This document shows, in pieces, positions 52,102-63,735 of a stretch of DNA of 64,000 nucleotides. The stretch is from Zygaena filipendulae (Eukaryota; Arthropoda; Insecta; Lepidoptera; Zygaenidae), in the NCBI GenBank assembly GCA_907165275.2, contig OU015649.1, forward strand, positions 7,036,001 through 7,100,000. The letters are read 5' to 3'. A model generated the notes under the pieces. That model ran no database searches, was not told where the DNA came from, and saw nothing but the letters and a program-made list of their open reading frames with translations. The stretch's first letter is position 1. Every line of letters starts with the position of its first letter. Made by a program: the position numbers and the translations under genes.

Positions 52102-55100
52102 ATGACTTTACCTCTACCGATATCTCCATGCGCTAAAAGAGATGGTCTAAGGACTCTTGGTTGCGAACGTTTCGAATACGCTAGTAATATGGCTACGACA
52201 CTATTAGCTCCGGTAAAAACCGAACGAGAAATCCTCGAGCATTCAATGTCGGAAGATGATCCAAACGCTAATACACAGCTTCCGAGCGAAGTGGGCACAG
52301 ATCCGCGATGGGGGCCTCGCCATAGGGGAGCTCAGGAGCTTGCCGAACTTTACAGTCCAGGTTTGCCCATGTTATTGTCATAGACTTTATATTATTAATA
52401 TCAACAATTTATTGATAGCCTGGGTAACAAGTTCTAAGCTAACAATTTTCATTTAACAGGCAAAAGACTCCAAGAATGGGTGTGTTTAGTGGTTTGTTGC
52501 ACATTATGTGTAAGTGCTGGTTGGCTTATGGCCAAACATGTATGTGCAGATGCCTCGCTGTTATTTGCCGGTCTTGCTGGTGTTCTAACAGCAGACTTTG
52601 CTTCTGGCATAGTTCACTGGGCTGCAGACACTTGGGGAGCAGTTGACTTACCTCTTATAGGCAAAGTAAAGTGTTTTTCTTTTCTAAAATAGGTATATAC
52701 ACACACCCACCTACATAAATTTATCACTAGTGTTGTATTTGCTTTGCATGGGATCATCTAACCAAATTTACATGTACCTATACTAAACATGTAAATTTGG
52801 TCAAAATCACATCACTCTTCTAAAGACAATAGTCAACATTGGGAGACTTGCCATCTTTATTCAGCTTGCCCGCTGTGTTTGATTGGCCTGATTGTCACGA
52901 ATACACCGGGTATTCTTATATTTGAAATCATTTCAAAAGGGGAAATTCTCTTCTTTTTGTATTACTAGCTGTTCCCCGTGGTTGCACCCACCACCCACAT
53001 TAGTTTCTGAGATCTGGCAGGTATTCCGAGATAAAAGTAGGTACTTATTACCCTACATTTTTTTGTACCTACCCTTGACAATGTGTAGGTAGTATGCAAA
53101 ATTTTATGTAGTTTCTGCGTTAATTTCGAAATTCCTATGGGAATTCTGGGATAAGAAGTATCCTATGTCCTCTGTATCCCTGACAGTGTGTACATACAAA
53201 ATTTTATGATGATCCATTGAGCCATTGAGGTTGTGAAAATATAACGAACAAACTTACTTTCGCATTTGTAATATTAGTAAAGCGCTCATTACACCTTGCA
53301 ATTTCAGGGCACCAATTTAGAGCTCTAAATCGGATACAATTTAGGGTCGGTGAGTGAGAGAGAGAGCGAGTAATCACACTACACTAAATTGAACCCTAAC
53401 AGCTGCACTCAGAGTCGACTTTAATGATTACTTAGTTAAGTATAGATTTTTAAAACAAAACTGCCGCAATCAGAGACGTTCAGTAAATTAATGTTAATTG
53501 GAATTTAATGAGATGTAACTTAATTAGTTAAATGCCAATTAACATTAATTTATTAAACTTGTCTGATTGCGGCAGTTTTGTTTTAGAAATCTATACTTTA
53601 CTAAGTAATCATTAAAGTCGACTCTGAGTGCGGTGGTAAGTCAACTACTCTAGCATTCATTTTCTTGTAGTGACATTTTAATGTAGTGTGGTTACTCGCT
53701 CTCTCTCTCTCTCACTCACCGACCCTAAATTGTATTCGATTTAGAGCCCTAAATTGGTGCCCTGGAATTGCAAGGTGTAATAAGCGCTTTTGTCGTACGA
53801 AAGTCTCCCGCGATAATGAACGTAAAAATTCTGCAAATGAGAGGTTGACAAAATCCCATTCTTGGTATATACTTAGTATATGAGATCGATGTAGGTACTT
53901 AGATATTCGTAAGAACTTGGTCTATTTATTGGTATCTAGACACGCGGGAGCGTGTCAAGTCAAGTTCATGCAAAGGAACTGGCTAGCCAGTGCCGAGTGT
54001 AATATTACACGAACCACTTAGTACCACTTTTGACCCTTCTATAACTCAAAACCTCTTTAACGTAAACACATAAAACTACGTGTGTTTAATTATATCCATA
54101 AGGACATGTAGAAGCCCAAATTTCATGAAGCTAGCTCAAACGGTTATAAAGATATGAAGGTCAAAAAGTCGTAAATTTTAGCACTGACTGACTGACATAT
54201 AGTACCTAAATCTAACCTACTTCCAGATGACCTAGAAGGATGAAATTTGGAATCCAGCTCGATAATTGTGTGTAAGCGTAGGAAAAATTTAAAAATAAAA
54301 AAAGTCAAACAGTAAGTTGTGTCCCCTTACAAAAAACTTGTAATACGCGCTAAACAACCGGTCAACGGTGTTTGGCACCACTTAAATAAACACAGAACAG
54401 AAGTAAATCTACATAAAAGCGCTACACAAGCAACACATAAACATAGGCACCGCTTACGAATACAGATTTAGATGTTCATGTTTTATTACATTTATGTTCA
54501 TCCTGCTTCTTTCTCAACGATGAATTAAATTGTCATATTATAACCATAATCTCAATACCTGCCTAGCTTTTTTTACAAAAAGTAATGATATCCCACCAAA
54601 AACATAAATATAAAAAAGGAGAGCCAAGTTCAATACAAAAATTATGCTTGGCTGTGGGCTTCGCCGCAAAAAGAATGAGAGATCTAAATGAGTGTCAAGT
54701 TCTATGCAAAATCGAAAAATGTATATACATAGGAACAAAATAACATTATGAACAAGTATCAAACTCTATTTCTTTGCTTTATTGGATACCTTCAACAATT
54801 GCTGTTATTTAAAAATGTGAGATCTTAAAGTAGGTTAGATTTGACTTGGCCAGTTTTTATCAGAATTAAAAAATATATATGTACATAATATATGTTTAAT
54901 CTAATATATATAAATCACGTGTCACGTTGTTTGTCCGCGATAGACTCCGAAACAACTGAATTGATTTTGATAAAATTTTGTAACCATTTATAATATGTGC
55001 CAACTTAAAAGATAGGCTAGTTTTTATCCCGGAATTCCCTCGGGAACTGAAGGACATAGAGTACTTTTTTCCCGCAACCTCCGCGGGAACTCCGAAATTA

Positions 55101-58100
55101 CCGCGGATGAAATCGCGGGGGACAGCTAGTAACTTTATAAAATGACTGATCTAATGAAGGTAAAAGGCGGTTTTATCTCTTTACTAGCGAGCTTTTCCAG
55201 GCAACCTTTATACAGACAGCATAGCACTAAAGAACAAGAAAAGACAATGGTTATAAAACATTGTTATTGTAATGTGTAGGTACACTCTTATTTTTTTTGC
55301 AATGTAGAATAACAATGTTACATAGTGTGGACGTGTTATACTAGAACATAAGTTATCTAACATTTTAAAGTCTGTACCTATGTCGCGTCCTACGCACCGT
55401 TCGGCAATTTTGTAGAGATGTACAAACTCGGAAAAAACACGACTCGAGTTACAAATTTAACTCGAGTCGTGTCGGTCGGTAGAGTTACAGTCAGCAGGAA
55501 GAAACGAAGTGAATTATTTGTTAGTTTGTTACAATTAAATTTTTTTACATATTTTTTCTTCCATCCAATTCTCAGTTAGGATAGATAAGCAATAGTGTGT
55601 TAACCCACACTGGAGAAGTTTTAGGTTAGTCGTGTTTTAAAATTATAGCACCATGTTATTGCTTATCGGCGTCCAACTACCATTGCTTAACTTCGTAGGT
55701 AGGATTGAAATAAAAAGCTTTTCATAGTTTACATATAACTATAACGTGTACCTAAATTAATTGACCAAAAACCTGATACACCCCATTAAAAAAAATAAAC
55801 AATATTATTAAAATATAAATTATGTCTAAAAGTAATTTAACATTAGTTTGGAGGTGACCTATCTACGAAATTTCAAGCGCTACGCCCGCGCTACGTGTCA
55901 ATTTTTAGATTCGATTTATTTGCTAAGGCGCGCGGGGGACTTGCGCACTATTTAAATATATTATAAATAACTAGCTTTTCCCGCGGCATTTCCGAAGTTC
56001 CCGCGCAATTCTGGGATAAAAAGTACCCTATGTCACTCAGGGTTACTGTAGCTTCCTGTAAGTGAAAGAATTTTCAAAATCGGTTCAGTAGATCCAGAGA
56101 TAGCTGTCCCGCGCATTTTCACCCGCGGTAATTTCGGAGTTCCTGCGGGAATTCCGGATTACAATATAGCCTATATTAATCAGTGATAATGTAGCATTCA
56201 AATGGTGAAAGAATTTTTAAAATCAGTCCAGTACTCACTCAATTTTGAGCCAAAATTTGTGCAACCGTATTGGAGATTTACCGGTGCGAGTTTCGGAATT
56301 CCCGCAGGAACTCCAAAGTAGCTTATAGCATCAGGAGAAAGAATTTTTTAAATCGGTCCAATAACTAATGGACCAATCGGATTGGATTAAATCGTAACAA
56401 ACAAACAAACAAAAAACAAATTTTCCTCTTATAATATTAGTATACACTAGGTACTTCCAATGATCCGTCATCCGACGCGCTGGATAGGGGGGGGTGCCCA
56501 CTTCCGGTGTTTAATTTCAATGGTTAATATAATGTTGGTTTGGATGGTTTGTTGATCTAAAAATAAAGAAATATTAAATGTATACGAAGTCTTTGTAAAT
56601 AATGTTTAGCAACCTAAGTACCTATATCATACTAACGATAAGCTAATAAAAAAAACTTTGTACCAAACACATTTTATTGTAAGACTCATCATCATTATCA
56701 TATCAGCCAAAAGACGTCCACTGCTGGACATAGACCTCCCCCAAGGATCGCCACAACGACCGGTTCTGCGCTTCCTGCATCCAATGGCCTTTACTAAGTC
56801 ATCGGTCCACCTTCTAGCGGGCCTACCCACGCCGCATCTTCCGATTATTGTAAGGCCGTTCGTCCACGCGTCGACTCGCTCGCGACTCGAGTATAAAACG
56901 GGTATCATACGCGTCGCTCGGAAGTCTTCGCTATACATTTTCGGCAATATACTGATATCACTGACCCACTCTTCGTAGTGACGAGAAATTCTTCCCGAAA
57001 TAACTTTCAGTATACTGCTGTAGTATCCGCAGTAGGCGGTAAGACATCATAATCGTCGCCGTTTTGTACTATGAACACTGGCGCTTTCGAACTAAGGTGC
57101 TCTCAGCGGTTTGATTACGTGATCAACTTAGAATCAATGACTGGTCAACTGCGTTCCGTTTTAAACAGTAACCAGTATACCTCAGTATAGTTAACTTTAT
57201 AGGAACGGCTTCGCAATATACTGAATTGACGTCATACCTTACAGAGCTCGCAGTGCACTTTGGAACATACTCAAAGTAAAATGTCTTTGGTAGAGTCCGA
57301 GTCGAGTCGAGGCGTGGAGTGTATGTCAAGAACACGTAGCATACCTATGCAAATTGGACGCAGATAAGCAATAACATGTTAACCCACAAAATTAAGTTAT
57401 TGATTCAAAACGATTTATTGAGAGTTAGGGAACGTTTTTTAATTATGTGTTTACCTTATTACATTGCTTAAATATGTAACTAAATATTGAACATAAAAAA
57501 TGTTGACACAAAATGGCGCTTCTACTTTGAAAACACAATTTACTGAAAATTTCTCCAGTGTGGGTTAACACACTATTGCTTATATCTATGTCCAATTAAA
57601 GTTTCAGTCGCGTATCAATCGAGTCGAGAGTGAATCGACGCGTGGACGAAGGGCCTCATGGTGGATGTTAACAGTAGGTGTGATCTAAAAAAAAAGTCTC
57701 ACATTTTACTGTAGTAAAAGGTTAAGCATTTTACTGTTTGAAAAATTAAAATCGACTTCCAAAAACACAAAACTAAAAAGCTAACAAAATACCGATTTAA
57801 TCCAAAAGACAAAAATACACGTAATATTTGTTTATGCTACCACTGATCGGTTTGAATTCGTTGCCAAGCCCGCTTGTGTGATGTGTCTGCCCACTTGGGT
57901 TGCTCTGCTAGTCTGCTCACGACGAGCTCGTGGCGGGAGTGGACTTAGCCCATCTATACATCTACTACATATTTGGTTTGTCACCGACTTCAAACCGATC
58001 AGTGGTAGCACAAACCAATTTACGTTGTATTTTTGTCTTTTGGATTAAATCGGTATTTTGTTATTTTTAGTTTTGTGTTTTTGGAAGTCGGTTTTAATTT

Positions 58101-60216
58101 TTTTGATAAAATTTTTGTTTATTTCTCATTTTTAAGTGGGTTGGTTTGTAATTTATCTAAGTTACAATAGGCTCATGTCAACTGCTCATCACCTTTTACA
58201 ATATATTGCTTTTCCCGATGCAGGGACGTTAATTGTTGAAGAGTTCTCCTGTTACACCACCATCAGCTCCACTTCACTATATATACATTGTGACGAGCAT
58301 AAATTGTGTACAAACCACATTAAAGTTAACGAATTGGAACCTGTGAAATACCTATAATTGAGTAGTTCCGATGACCGTCTGTGGTCTTCATCATCAGTTC
58401 TACTTCTTCAAATTTTGCTTTCCGAAAGCAAATAAACCATTTACTATAAAAATACCCAAATTGCCATAGGTGTGCGTGCCTATAAATTTTGAAGAGTTCC
58501 CTCGATTTCTCCATCATCAGATTCTGACTTGGTGACAATGGGACCAATTTGGAAGTATCGCCTTTCAAAACAAAAAACCAATTTTCCAAATCGCTCCAAT
58601 CTGAATCGGAATTTCATATGTAAGGATCTAATAATAGTTCCAAGTGTTAGTTTTGTCAATAACACCTATTTACAAAATTAAAAACAAAAATCCATAAGAA
58701 TTTATGATAGGTACCTAGGTACCTAAATTGTTTCCTTTTTCATGCTTTATTTCCGCTTGGACATGTGCTTAAAAAAGTTTTCTAGTGTGTTTTTTTCAAT
58801 ATACGTCACTTTGATTTAACATTCATAAGAACTAGCCTGTAGGTAAACTTAAATACTTATATTATAAGAACTTCTAGCACCAATGGGTAATAATCGATAT
58901 CAAGCTAGCTTTTAAGGCGCCCGGCTTGCACCAATTATTGGCAGTTGCATTGCATTATGCAATTATGCATATCGTGCTGTTATCGCAGTGTCTTGACTGT
59001 AAACTTTTTTTATTAAAACTATTTGTACACACCTAAGTTTCACATTGTAAGTCTTATAAAAAAAAATTGTTTCAGAACTTCTTGCGTCCCTTTCGTGAAC
59101 ATCACATTGATCCTACTTCAATTACGCGCCATGACTTTGTGGAAACAAATGGTGATAACTTTGCCATCACAATACCAGTACTAACACGAATTGTATGGCA
59201 ACTGAGTACATATGACTATGATAGCATAAATGAGCAATTCCATTGGATGGCTTATTGGTATTTGTGTTGCATTTTCGTGGCGATGACAAATCAGGTAGGT
59301 AATTTCTTGTTTTAAACTAACTTTTATGCATATATTTTGGGTAAAAGAGAAAAGAGGCTTCGTAATAAAGGAACTACTTCAGTTCAAGGGGCCTGCCACC
59401 ATTTTTTATATTAGTGTTATCTTACACTTAATCTAAGTTCAATACAGAAATATGAAAGTATGTTTCTACTCTGTCTGTTTTCATTCATTTATTATTTAAG
59501 TCAGACAACAGAGGGCTATTCACGCCAAACAGAAAACCGCGCCGCTCCTGCGTCGATGGATGCTCCGCGTTAACGAGCTGGCCCTCTAAATTAACCTCAT
59601 GCTGCAGTTGCCTTTACAAGGTGAATAGACCGGATTCACGATCTTCGATTAGTTAGAACATTTATCGCAAAAAACCTATTAAACTTCTTATCACGATTGT
59701 TTCATCTTAAAATCAAGACTTGTGAATTTTAGTCTTTGCTCTAATTTGCAATGAATAGGATCGCACAAAGATACGCTCTCAAGATAATATTCTGTGACTA
59801 GCTTAATGCGCTTCAAAATTATGAATACAATAACATAAGAGAGAATAGGCATGTTTCATCAATCAAAATTTTATTTAATCCTTCAGTTAGATAGCTTGGA
59901 GGTAGGTACATTTTGCGTAATTTATTAAATATCTGCAAACTACCGCTCTTTTCAGATTCACAAATGGTCACATACGTATTTCGGGTTACCGGTGTGGGTA
60001 GTTTGGCTTCAGGAGTGGCATATTATATTACCACGTCGACACCATAGAATTCACCATGTCGCGCCGCACGAGACTTACTTCTGTATAACAACAGGCTGGC
60101 TCAACTGGCCTCTAGAAAAACTCCACTTCTGGTCCGCGCTAGAGACAATAATTCAAGCTATCACAGGTTGCAAACCTCGAGCAGACGATATGAAATGGGC
60201 ACAAAAACGATCATAA
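52102..60216 (+). CDS. Kua: Kua / TMEM189 / PEDS1, plasmanylethanolamine desaturase, four exons
   Basis: Exons are 52102-52360, 52460-52665, 59076-59294 and 59956-60216, with consistent phases and GT-AG borders. The enzyme is an ER integral di-metal desaturase of the CarF/Kua family that inserts the vinyl-ether bond of plasmalogens. Its motifs are [40 protein letters not shown] with [26 protein letters not shown]; and [20 protein letters not shown] with [10 protein letters not shown] and [11 protein letters not shown] at the end. The histidines of the HxxxD/HH/HxxxH/HxxHH pattern are all present. There are four or so membrane segments. The total is 314 aa from 52102, or 285 aa from the ATG at 52189. 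The second ATG has the better context (A at -3, G at +4) and gives a length nearer the 270 aa human protein. Intron 2 (6.4 kb) is full of repeats. Confidence 0.95.
52965..53282 (+). repeat. Family B repeats in Kua intron 2
   Basis: CTAGCTGTTCCCCGTGGTTGC head, TAAAAGTAGGTACTTATTACCC, a second unit with TTCCTATGGGAATTCTGGGATAAG, and TCGCATTTGTAATATTAGTA tail. It is close to the arrangement at 6672-6995. Confidence 0.65.
53283..53790. mobile_element. Inverted-repeat MITE, copy split by a second foldback MITE
   Basis: Outer arms: GCGCTCATTACACCTTGCAA through TTAGGGTCGGTGAGTGAGAG (53282-53392) and CTCACTCACCGACCCTAAAT through TGCAAGGTGTAATAAGCGC (about 53713-53788). Between them, 53405-53635 is a second element with arms ACTCAGAGTCGACTTTAATG...AAACTGCCGCAATCAGA and TCTGATTGCGGCAGTTT...ATTAAAGTCGACTCTGAGTG. 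It is related to 27649-27917. Confidence 0.75.
53791..54895. other. Kua intron 2, unassigned
   Basis: Contains ACTTCCAGATGACCTAGAAG / AACTCAAAACCTC-type sequence typical of dispersed insect repeats. No exon was supported, and the antisense frame at 54538-54762 shows no domain. Confidence 0.35.
54898..55135 (+). repeat. Family A repeat in Kua intron 2
   Basis: Begins AATCTAATATATATAAATCA and ends ATCGCGGGGGACAGCTAGTA; a nearly full-length match to 2262-2495. Confidence 0.75.
55438..55471. repeat. Perfect 14 bp hairpin
   Basis: The arms CACGACTCGAGTTA and TAACTCGAGTCGTG flank the loop CAAATT. Confidence 0.7.
55582..55671. mobile_element. Miniature relative of the 13821-14032 MITE
   Basis: ATAAGCAATAGTGTGTTAACCCACACTGGAGAA is in inverted orientation relative to the other copies. 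The element closes with ATTGCTTATCGGCGTCCAA. It is about 90 bp and internally deleted. Confidence 0.6.
55849..56440 (+). repeat. Dispersed GGAGGTGACCTATCTACGAA repeat followed by three family B copies
   Basis: 55849-55950 matches 15784-15900. Then CTAGCTTTTCCCGCGGCATT (about 55971), TAGCTGTCCCGCGCATTTTC (about 56101) and TTCGGAATTCCCGCAGGAAC (about 56293) start successive, partly truncated family B units. The last ends AAATTTTCCTCTTATAATATTAGTA. Confidence 0.6.
56685..57000 (-). mobile_element. 3' fragment of an RTE-like LINE with (TGA)n tail
   Basis: Minus-strand text reads ...[11 protein letters not shown]...[16 protein letters not shown]...[18 protein letters not shown], the usual C-terminal tail of lepidopteran RTE-type ORF2 (GRPxxRWxDD, then the [12 protein letters not shown] end, here altered). 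The 3' end is the ATGATGATGA-type repeat at 56688-56703. The frame is degraded and the fragment is 5' truncated. Confidence 0.6.
57354..57595. mobile_element. MITE with TTGGACGCAGATAAGCAAT ends
   Basis: Inverted ends TTGGACGCAGATAAGCAATA and (right) TTGCTTATATCTATGTCCAA. The interior AACGATTTATTGAGAGTTAGGGAACG is shared with 13821-14032. Confidence 0.8.
57742..58610. mobile_element. Foldback element copy F3
   Basis: The inverted arms (about 57742-57860 and 57990-58105; CGACTTCCAAAAACACAAAA outside, CTACCACTGATCGGTTTGAA inside) are followed by the tail units GATGCAGGGACGTTAATTGT and CGTCTGTGGTCTTCATCATC. Its architecture matches 24234-25296. Confidence 0.7.
58620..59050. other. End of Kua intron 2, nothing recognised
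   Basis: AT-rich with no repeat match seen; leads to the TTGTTTCAG acceptor of Kua exon 3. Confidence 0.4.
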
Positions 60217-60394
60217 TATGAAGTACCTAGGACCTAGGTATTTGGCAGTTGCAAATTTTTTTTACACAAATGCGATTCGTCCCTACTGATTCAATTATTA
60301 AGCTTATAATATGTACTAAGTTAGGTTCTAGAAACTAGTCAAGCTTTTGTGACTTTCACATTATTGTAAGTAATTGCTTTTATTTAATTTATAT

Positions 60395-60404
60395 AATAAA
60401 TAAA
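60395..60404 (+). terminator. Kua polyadenylation signal (overlapping AATAAATAAA)
   Basis: Two overlapping AATAAA hexamers lie 179 nt after the Kua stop codon, a usual 3' UTR length. They are the first such signals downstream. Confidence 0.75.
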
Positions 60405-60559
60405 GCTAATTAAGGGCACATATTGGTGCCATTTCTACTCATACACTCTTCAGATCAGATTCGAATTATGAATCTAGGAAGTTTTTGATTTCAAGTGTAG
60501 GTACAATCAGAATCGGCGGCATTTTATACTTTGTCAAATGCGACGGAAAAGTAAAGTAC

Positions 60560-60960
60560 AAAAATAATAGATTTGACGGCGGGTCAGCCAGCCGGTCCAG
60601 TGGCGTCAGGCCTGTTATCCACCAAAGCTGAGAGGAGAGGAGACGTGTTTTGAATAACCAATCAGATATCGTTATTTCCACATCTCTCTCTGCTTAGCTT
60701 TAGTGGAAATGGATCAAGCGCAAAGGAGAGGAAATGTCACATTTTTCACATTGTTCACATTTTTGTGCCACGAGCGGGCAAGTGGCGCGGCAGAGCGGAG
60801 ATGTGTGTAGCCGGGCGGCCGGATGACGCCCGCGCGTCTTTCCCCGCTGCCTTCTTACCGCGCTCTGCAGACACGAAAGCTCTCACAGCTCACATTCCGC
60901 CCCCACAGCTCACATCTCTCCGCTTTGGTGAAAAATGGGCCTTAAGCCGCAATCGGTGAC
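60560..60960. repeat. Inverted-repeat region with CACCAAAGC / GCTTTGGTG borders, GC-rich centre
   Basis: CCACCAAAGCTGAGAGGAGAG (about 60619) and CTCTCCGCTTTGGTG (about 60916-60930) are inverted, with ACAGCTCACA reiterated near the right end. The middle (60770-60850) is GC-rich (GGCGCGGCAGAGCGGAGATG). The frame at 60765-60959 has no recognised domain. Confidence 0.45.
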
Positions 60961-61067
60961 TATCTAAATACCTACCTACTTTTGAAAATCCACGAAAGAT
61001 TTGCCGCTCAACACAATAATGTAGCATCCTATCATGTATCTATACTTCTATACTAATCTTATCTTAA

Positions 61068-61765
61068 TATATATAAATCACGTGTCACGTTGTTTGTCCG
61101 CGATGAACTCCGAAACTACTAAACGGATTTTGACAAAATTTTGTAACCATTTATAATATGGTCCAACATAAAAGATAGGATAGTTTTTATCCCGGAATTC
61201 CCGCGGGAACTCCGGAAATAATGCGGGAACAGCTAATCACCGTAATCTACTGACAGGGGTACAATTTATTACCCGGAATTCCCACGGGAACTCCAAAATT
61301 ACCGCGGATGAAAGCTAGCATATTATAAAGAGCAAAAGTTTGTGAGTTTGTGACGTTGTAGAGGGTAATCTCTGGATCTAATGAACCGATTTCGAAAATT
61401 CTTTCACCTAAAGGAAGCTAGAGTGATCCTGAGTGACTTAAGGTGCTTTTCATCCCGGAATTCCTGCGGGAACTCCGGAGATTGCGAGTTTGTGAGGTTG
61501 TAGGGGTAATCTCTGGATCTACTGAAGCTATTTTAAAAATTCTTTCACTTATAAGTAGCTACAGTTATCACGAGTGACATAGGGTACTTTATATCATATC
61601 CCGGAATCCTCGCGGGAACTCGAGAGTTTGTGAGGTTGTTATCTATAGATCTACTGATTATTATAGATAGGAAGCTAAAGTGATCCTGAGTGACAGGGTA
61701 CTTTTTATCCCGGAATTCCCGCGGGAACTCCGAAATTACCGCGGGGGTCAGCTAGTAATATTATA
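61068..61765 (+). repeat. Array of family A/B repeat units
   Basis: A family A head (61068-61235) is followed by four or five partial units. Each carries ATCCCGGAATTCC(C/T)GCGGGAAC and several carry GTAATCTCTGGATCTACTGA and GATCCTGAGTGACATAGGG-like text (about 61250-61320, 61330-61480, 61480-61620 and 61640-61760). Such a head-to-tail arrangement suggests local duplication. Confidence 0.65.
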
Positions 61766-62090
61766 TATCGCGGAATTTTAATCAGAACGTGATCTTCAAT
61801 GCCTGGCAGTTGGCACCGCTTTTTGATTTTTGCCTGGTCAACCGTACTACGGAAAAAAAAGCATAGTTTTACAAAAAAAAATTTACAGTTTGAAAAATAT
61901 ATATTTTAAATAGTCCGTCTGGTTTACGTATCTATCCCACGTACCCTGTAGCACCTATCCCAATCGAAAGGTCAGATCATAGAATTGATCACTATGATGT
62001 GGCCTGGCATTTGCATCCATTTCATGATGGCCAGTTAAAACTGATCATATCGTTTAAATGTCAACGTTTGATAACTTTCATATTACGCAA
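61766..62090. other. Intergenic, nothing recognised
   Basis: Contains one AGTCCGTCTGG fragment (61911-61921). No gene was supported. Confidence 0.3.
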
Positions 62091-62094
62091 TGTA

Positions 62095-62440
62095 TAGTTT
62101 AATTTTGACAAGACAAGAAGTTCGTGCCAATCCACACGATGTGGTGCGGCGCCGCAGCACAAGCCATTTCGCGGTACTGGCGACCACACGGGCACCGCGG
62201 CGCCGCAGCGGCGACAAAAAGAGTAGGCACGTCCATCGCTACGTGACAGAACGAGCCGTTTACTCCCCTCCCCGCTTCGTCTCGACTCCGATGCAAGCGC
62301 GGCGCGGCGCCGGAGCGCGCCGCAAGGCGCCATGTGGCTACTACGCATTTTTGTATGTAATATACCGCAGTGGCGCCGCTCAGGCGCCTGACCTGGGCCC
62401 TTATTCACTATGACCATAACACGCCGCGTTAAGATAACGC
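62095..62440. other. GC-rich island
   Basis: An island rich in GGCGCCGC / GCGCGGCGCGGCGCCGG with many CpGs stands out from the AT-rich surroundings. Frames are open on both strands (62061-62471 and 62090-62413) only because GC-rich DNA has few stops, and neither shows a domain. It could be a dispersed repeat or a CpG-rich promoter of a gene to the right. Confidence 0.4.
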
Positions 62441-63480
62441 GCCAAAAAAATTGTTTCTCCCTCGTGATCAAAGTGGTTTCCCTTCAAAAGAACATATTCA
62501 CAACGTGTCTTATGGCACACAGAATATCAATTTCTAATATTTTGGCCCCTGGAGCTTTCGGAATTGTGTTTTGGGACGCGCGTTATGGGCAAGGAATTTT
62601 GTTGGTTATAGTGAATTAGGGTTTAAATAACTTTAAAATGGAAAACAAACCTTTTTTCTTACTGTATACGACCTAAAACTTTAGAAATCAAGCAGTTCTT
62701 CTGATTTACAAGCACTGAAAGTCGTAGGCAAAGTTGTAGGTAAATAACGCAACATTGCCTGGAAGGATAACTTAACAAATAATACGATAATCTTTTCTGT
62801 ATTTCTATTCCTTACGCATATTCCTTACGCATGACACCGTACTTGATTTTGGCAGTTAAAATATTGGCATAAACTAATAATTAACTTTTTTACAGCTTGT
62901 AGGCAATTTTGTAGCAAGTAGTATAAACTTTCCATACAAAACTAGCGGGGACAACCCTATGGTTGTCAAAAAAAAATCTTTAATCATTACCTAAACTTTT
63001 TTTCTTTCAAAAATTTACCAGAATGCTATAATACACGATAAGTAACAATTACAAATTTTAAATTAAGTATATAACATTACCACTGTGTCTTTTACTTCTG
63101 AAAGCTATTATTATGTATGTAATAACACCAAAAATAGAAACAAAATGCAAAGCATTGGTATTAAATATTCTCTTCAACACAAAAATTACTAAAAAAATAT
63201 CATATCTCCCTGATGTTTTTTACAGCACTGGGAAACTACAGGCAGAAAGGAATATAATATAGGTAATAAAAAAAAAAATAATAATAAAATCCAGTCAGTG
63301 ACAACCCTAGACCTAGGCAATGTTGTGTTAGTCAATTTTATGAAACATTGTACAACATTGTCTTCTATGTTATTTGGATGAAATCGTGTCTATTATACAT
63401 AAAAATTGCAAAAGAAATGGAAAATAGAGAGTATTGTCTTACCCTCAAACGATACCACTACACGAAAACACCGGTTTAAT
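62441..63480. other. Intergenic, nothing recognised
   Basis: AT-rich, with short reiterations (CCTTACGCAT at 62811 and 62822) and scattered ACAACCCTA patches (62950, 63302). No gene was supported. Confidence 0.3.
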
Positions 63481-63499
63481 TCCAGATATTTCAAAAGTT

Positions 63500-63733
63500 G
63501 TGGGACACAAAATATTTTCGTCTGCGCACACCGAGTTTTGTCGCTTCTGACAGAGCAACAACGGAGTTAAAATAAATAATGTGATGCCAGATGAATGTAA
63601 AATCACTACAAAATTGTAAAAAGAAGATTATACGGAACAAACACGAGATATCGCAATCGAAACCATATCGGCGAAGTTGGACCCACTTGGCAAAGTTGCA
63701 GCGTTCTACGGTTTATCAAAACTTTTTTAACAT
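63500..63733 (-). repeat. Probable 3' LTR fragment of a decayed copia element
   Basis: Its inner edge on the minus strand starts TGTTAAAAAAG directly after a purine-rich tract AAAAAGGGAGGA (63734-63745), the usual PPT/LTR border. The outer edge could not be located, so the left coordinate is approximate. Confidence 0.4.
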
Positions 63734-63735
63734 CC

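Noticed and set aside
54538..54762. Antisense 74-codon frame with hydrophobic segments in Kua intron 2
   Set aside because: Hydrophobicity follows from T-rich DNA; no splice or start support, and repeats surround it.
62061..62471. 136-codon and 107-codon opposing frames in GC-rich DNA
   Set aside because: Both strands open at once, as expected from GC-rich sequence; Arg/Ala/Pro-rich with no domain.
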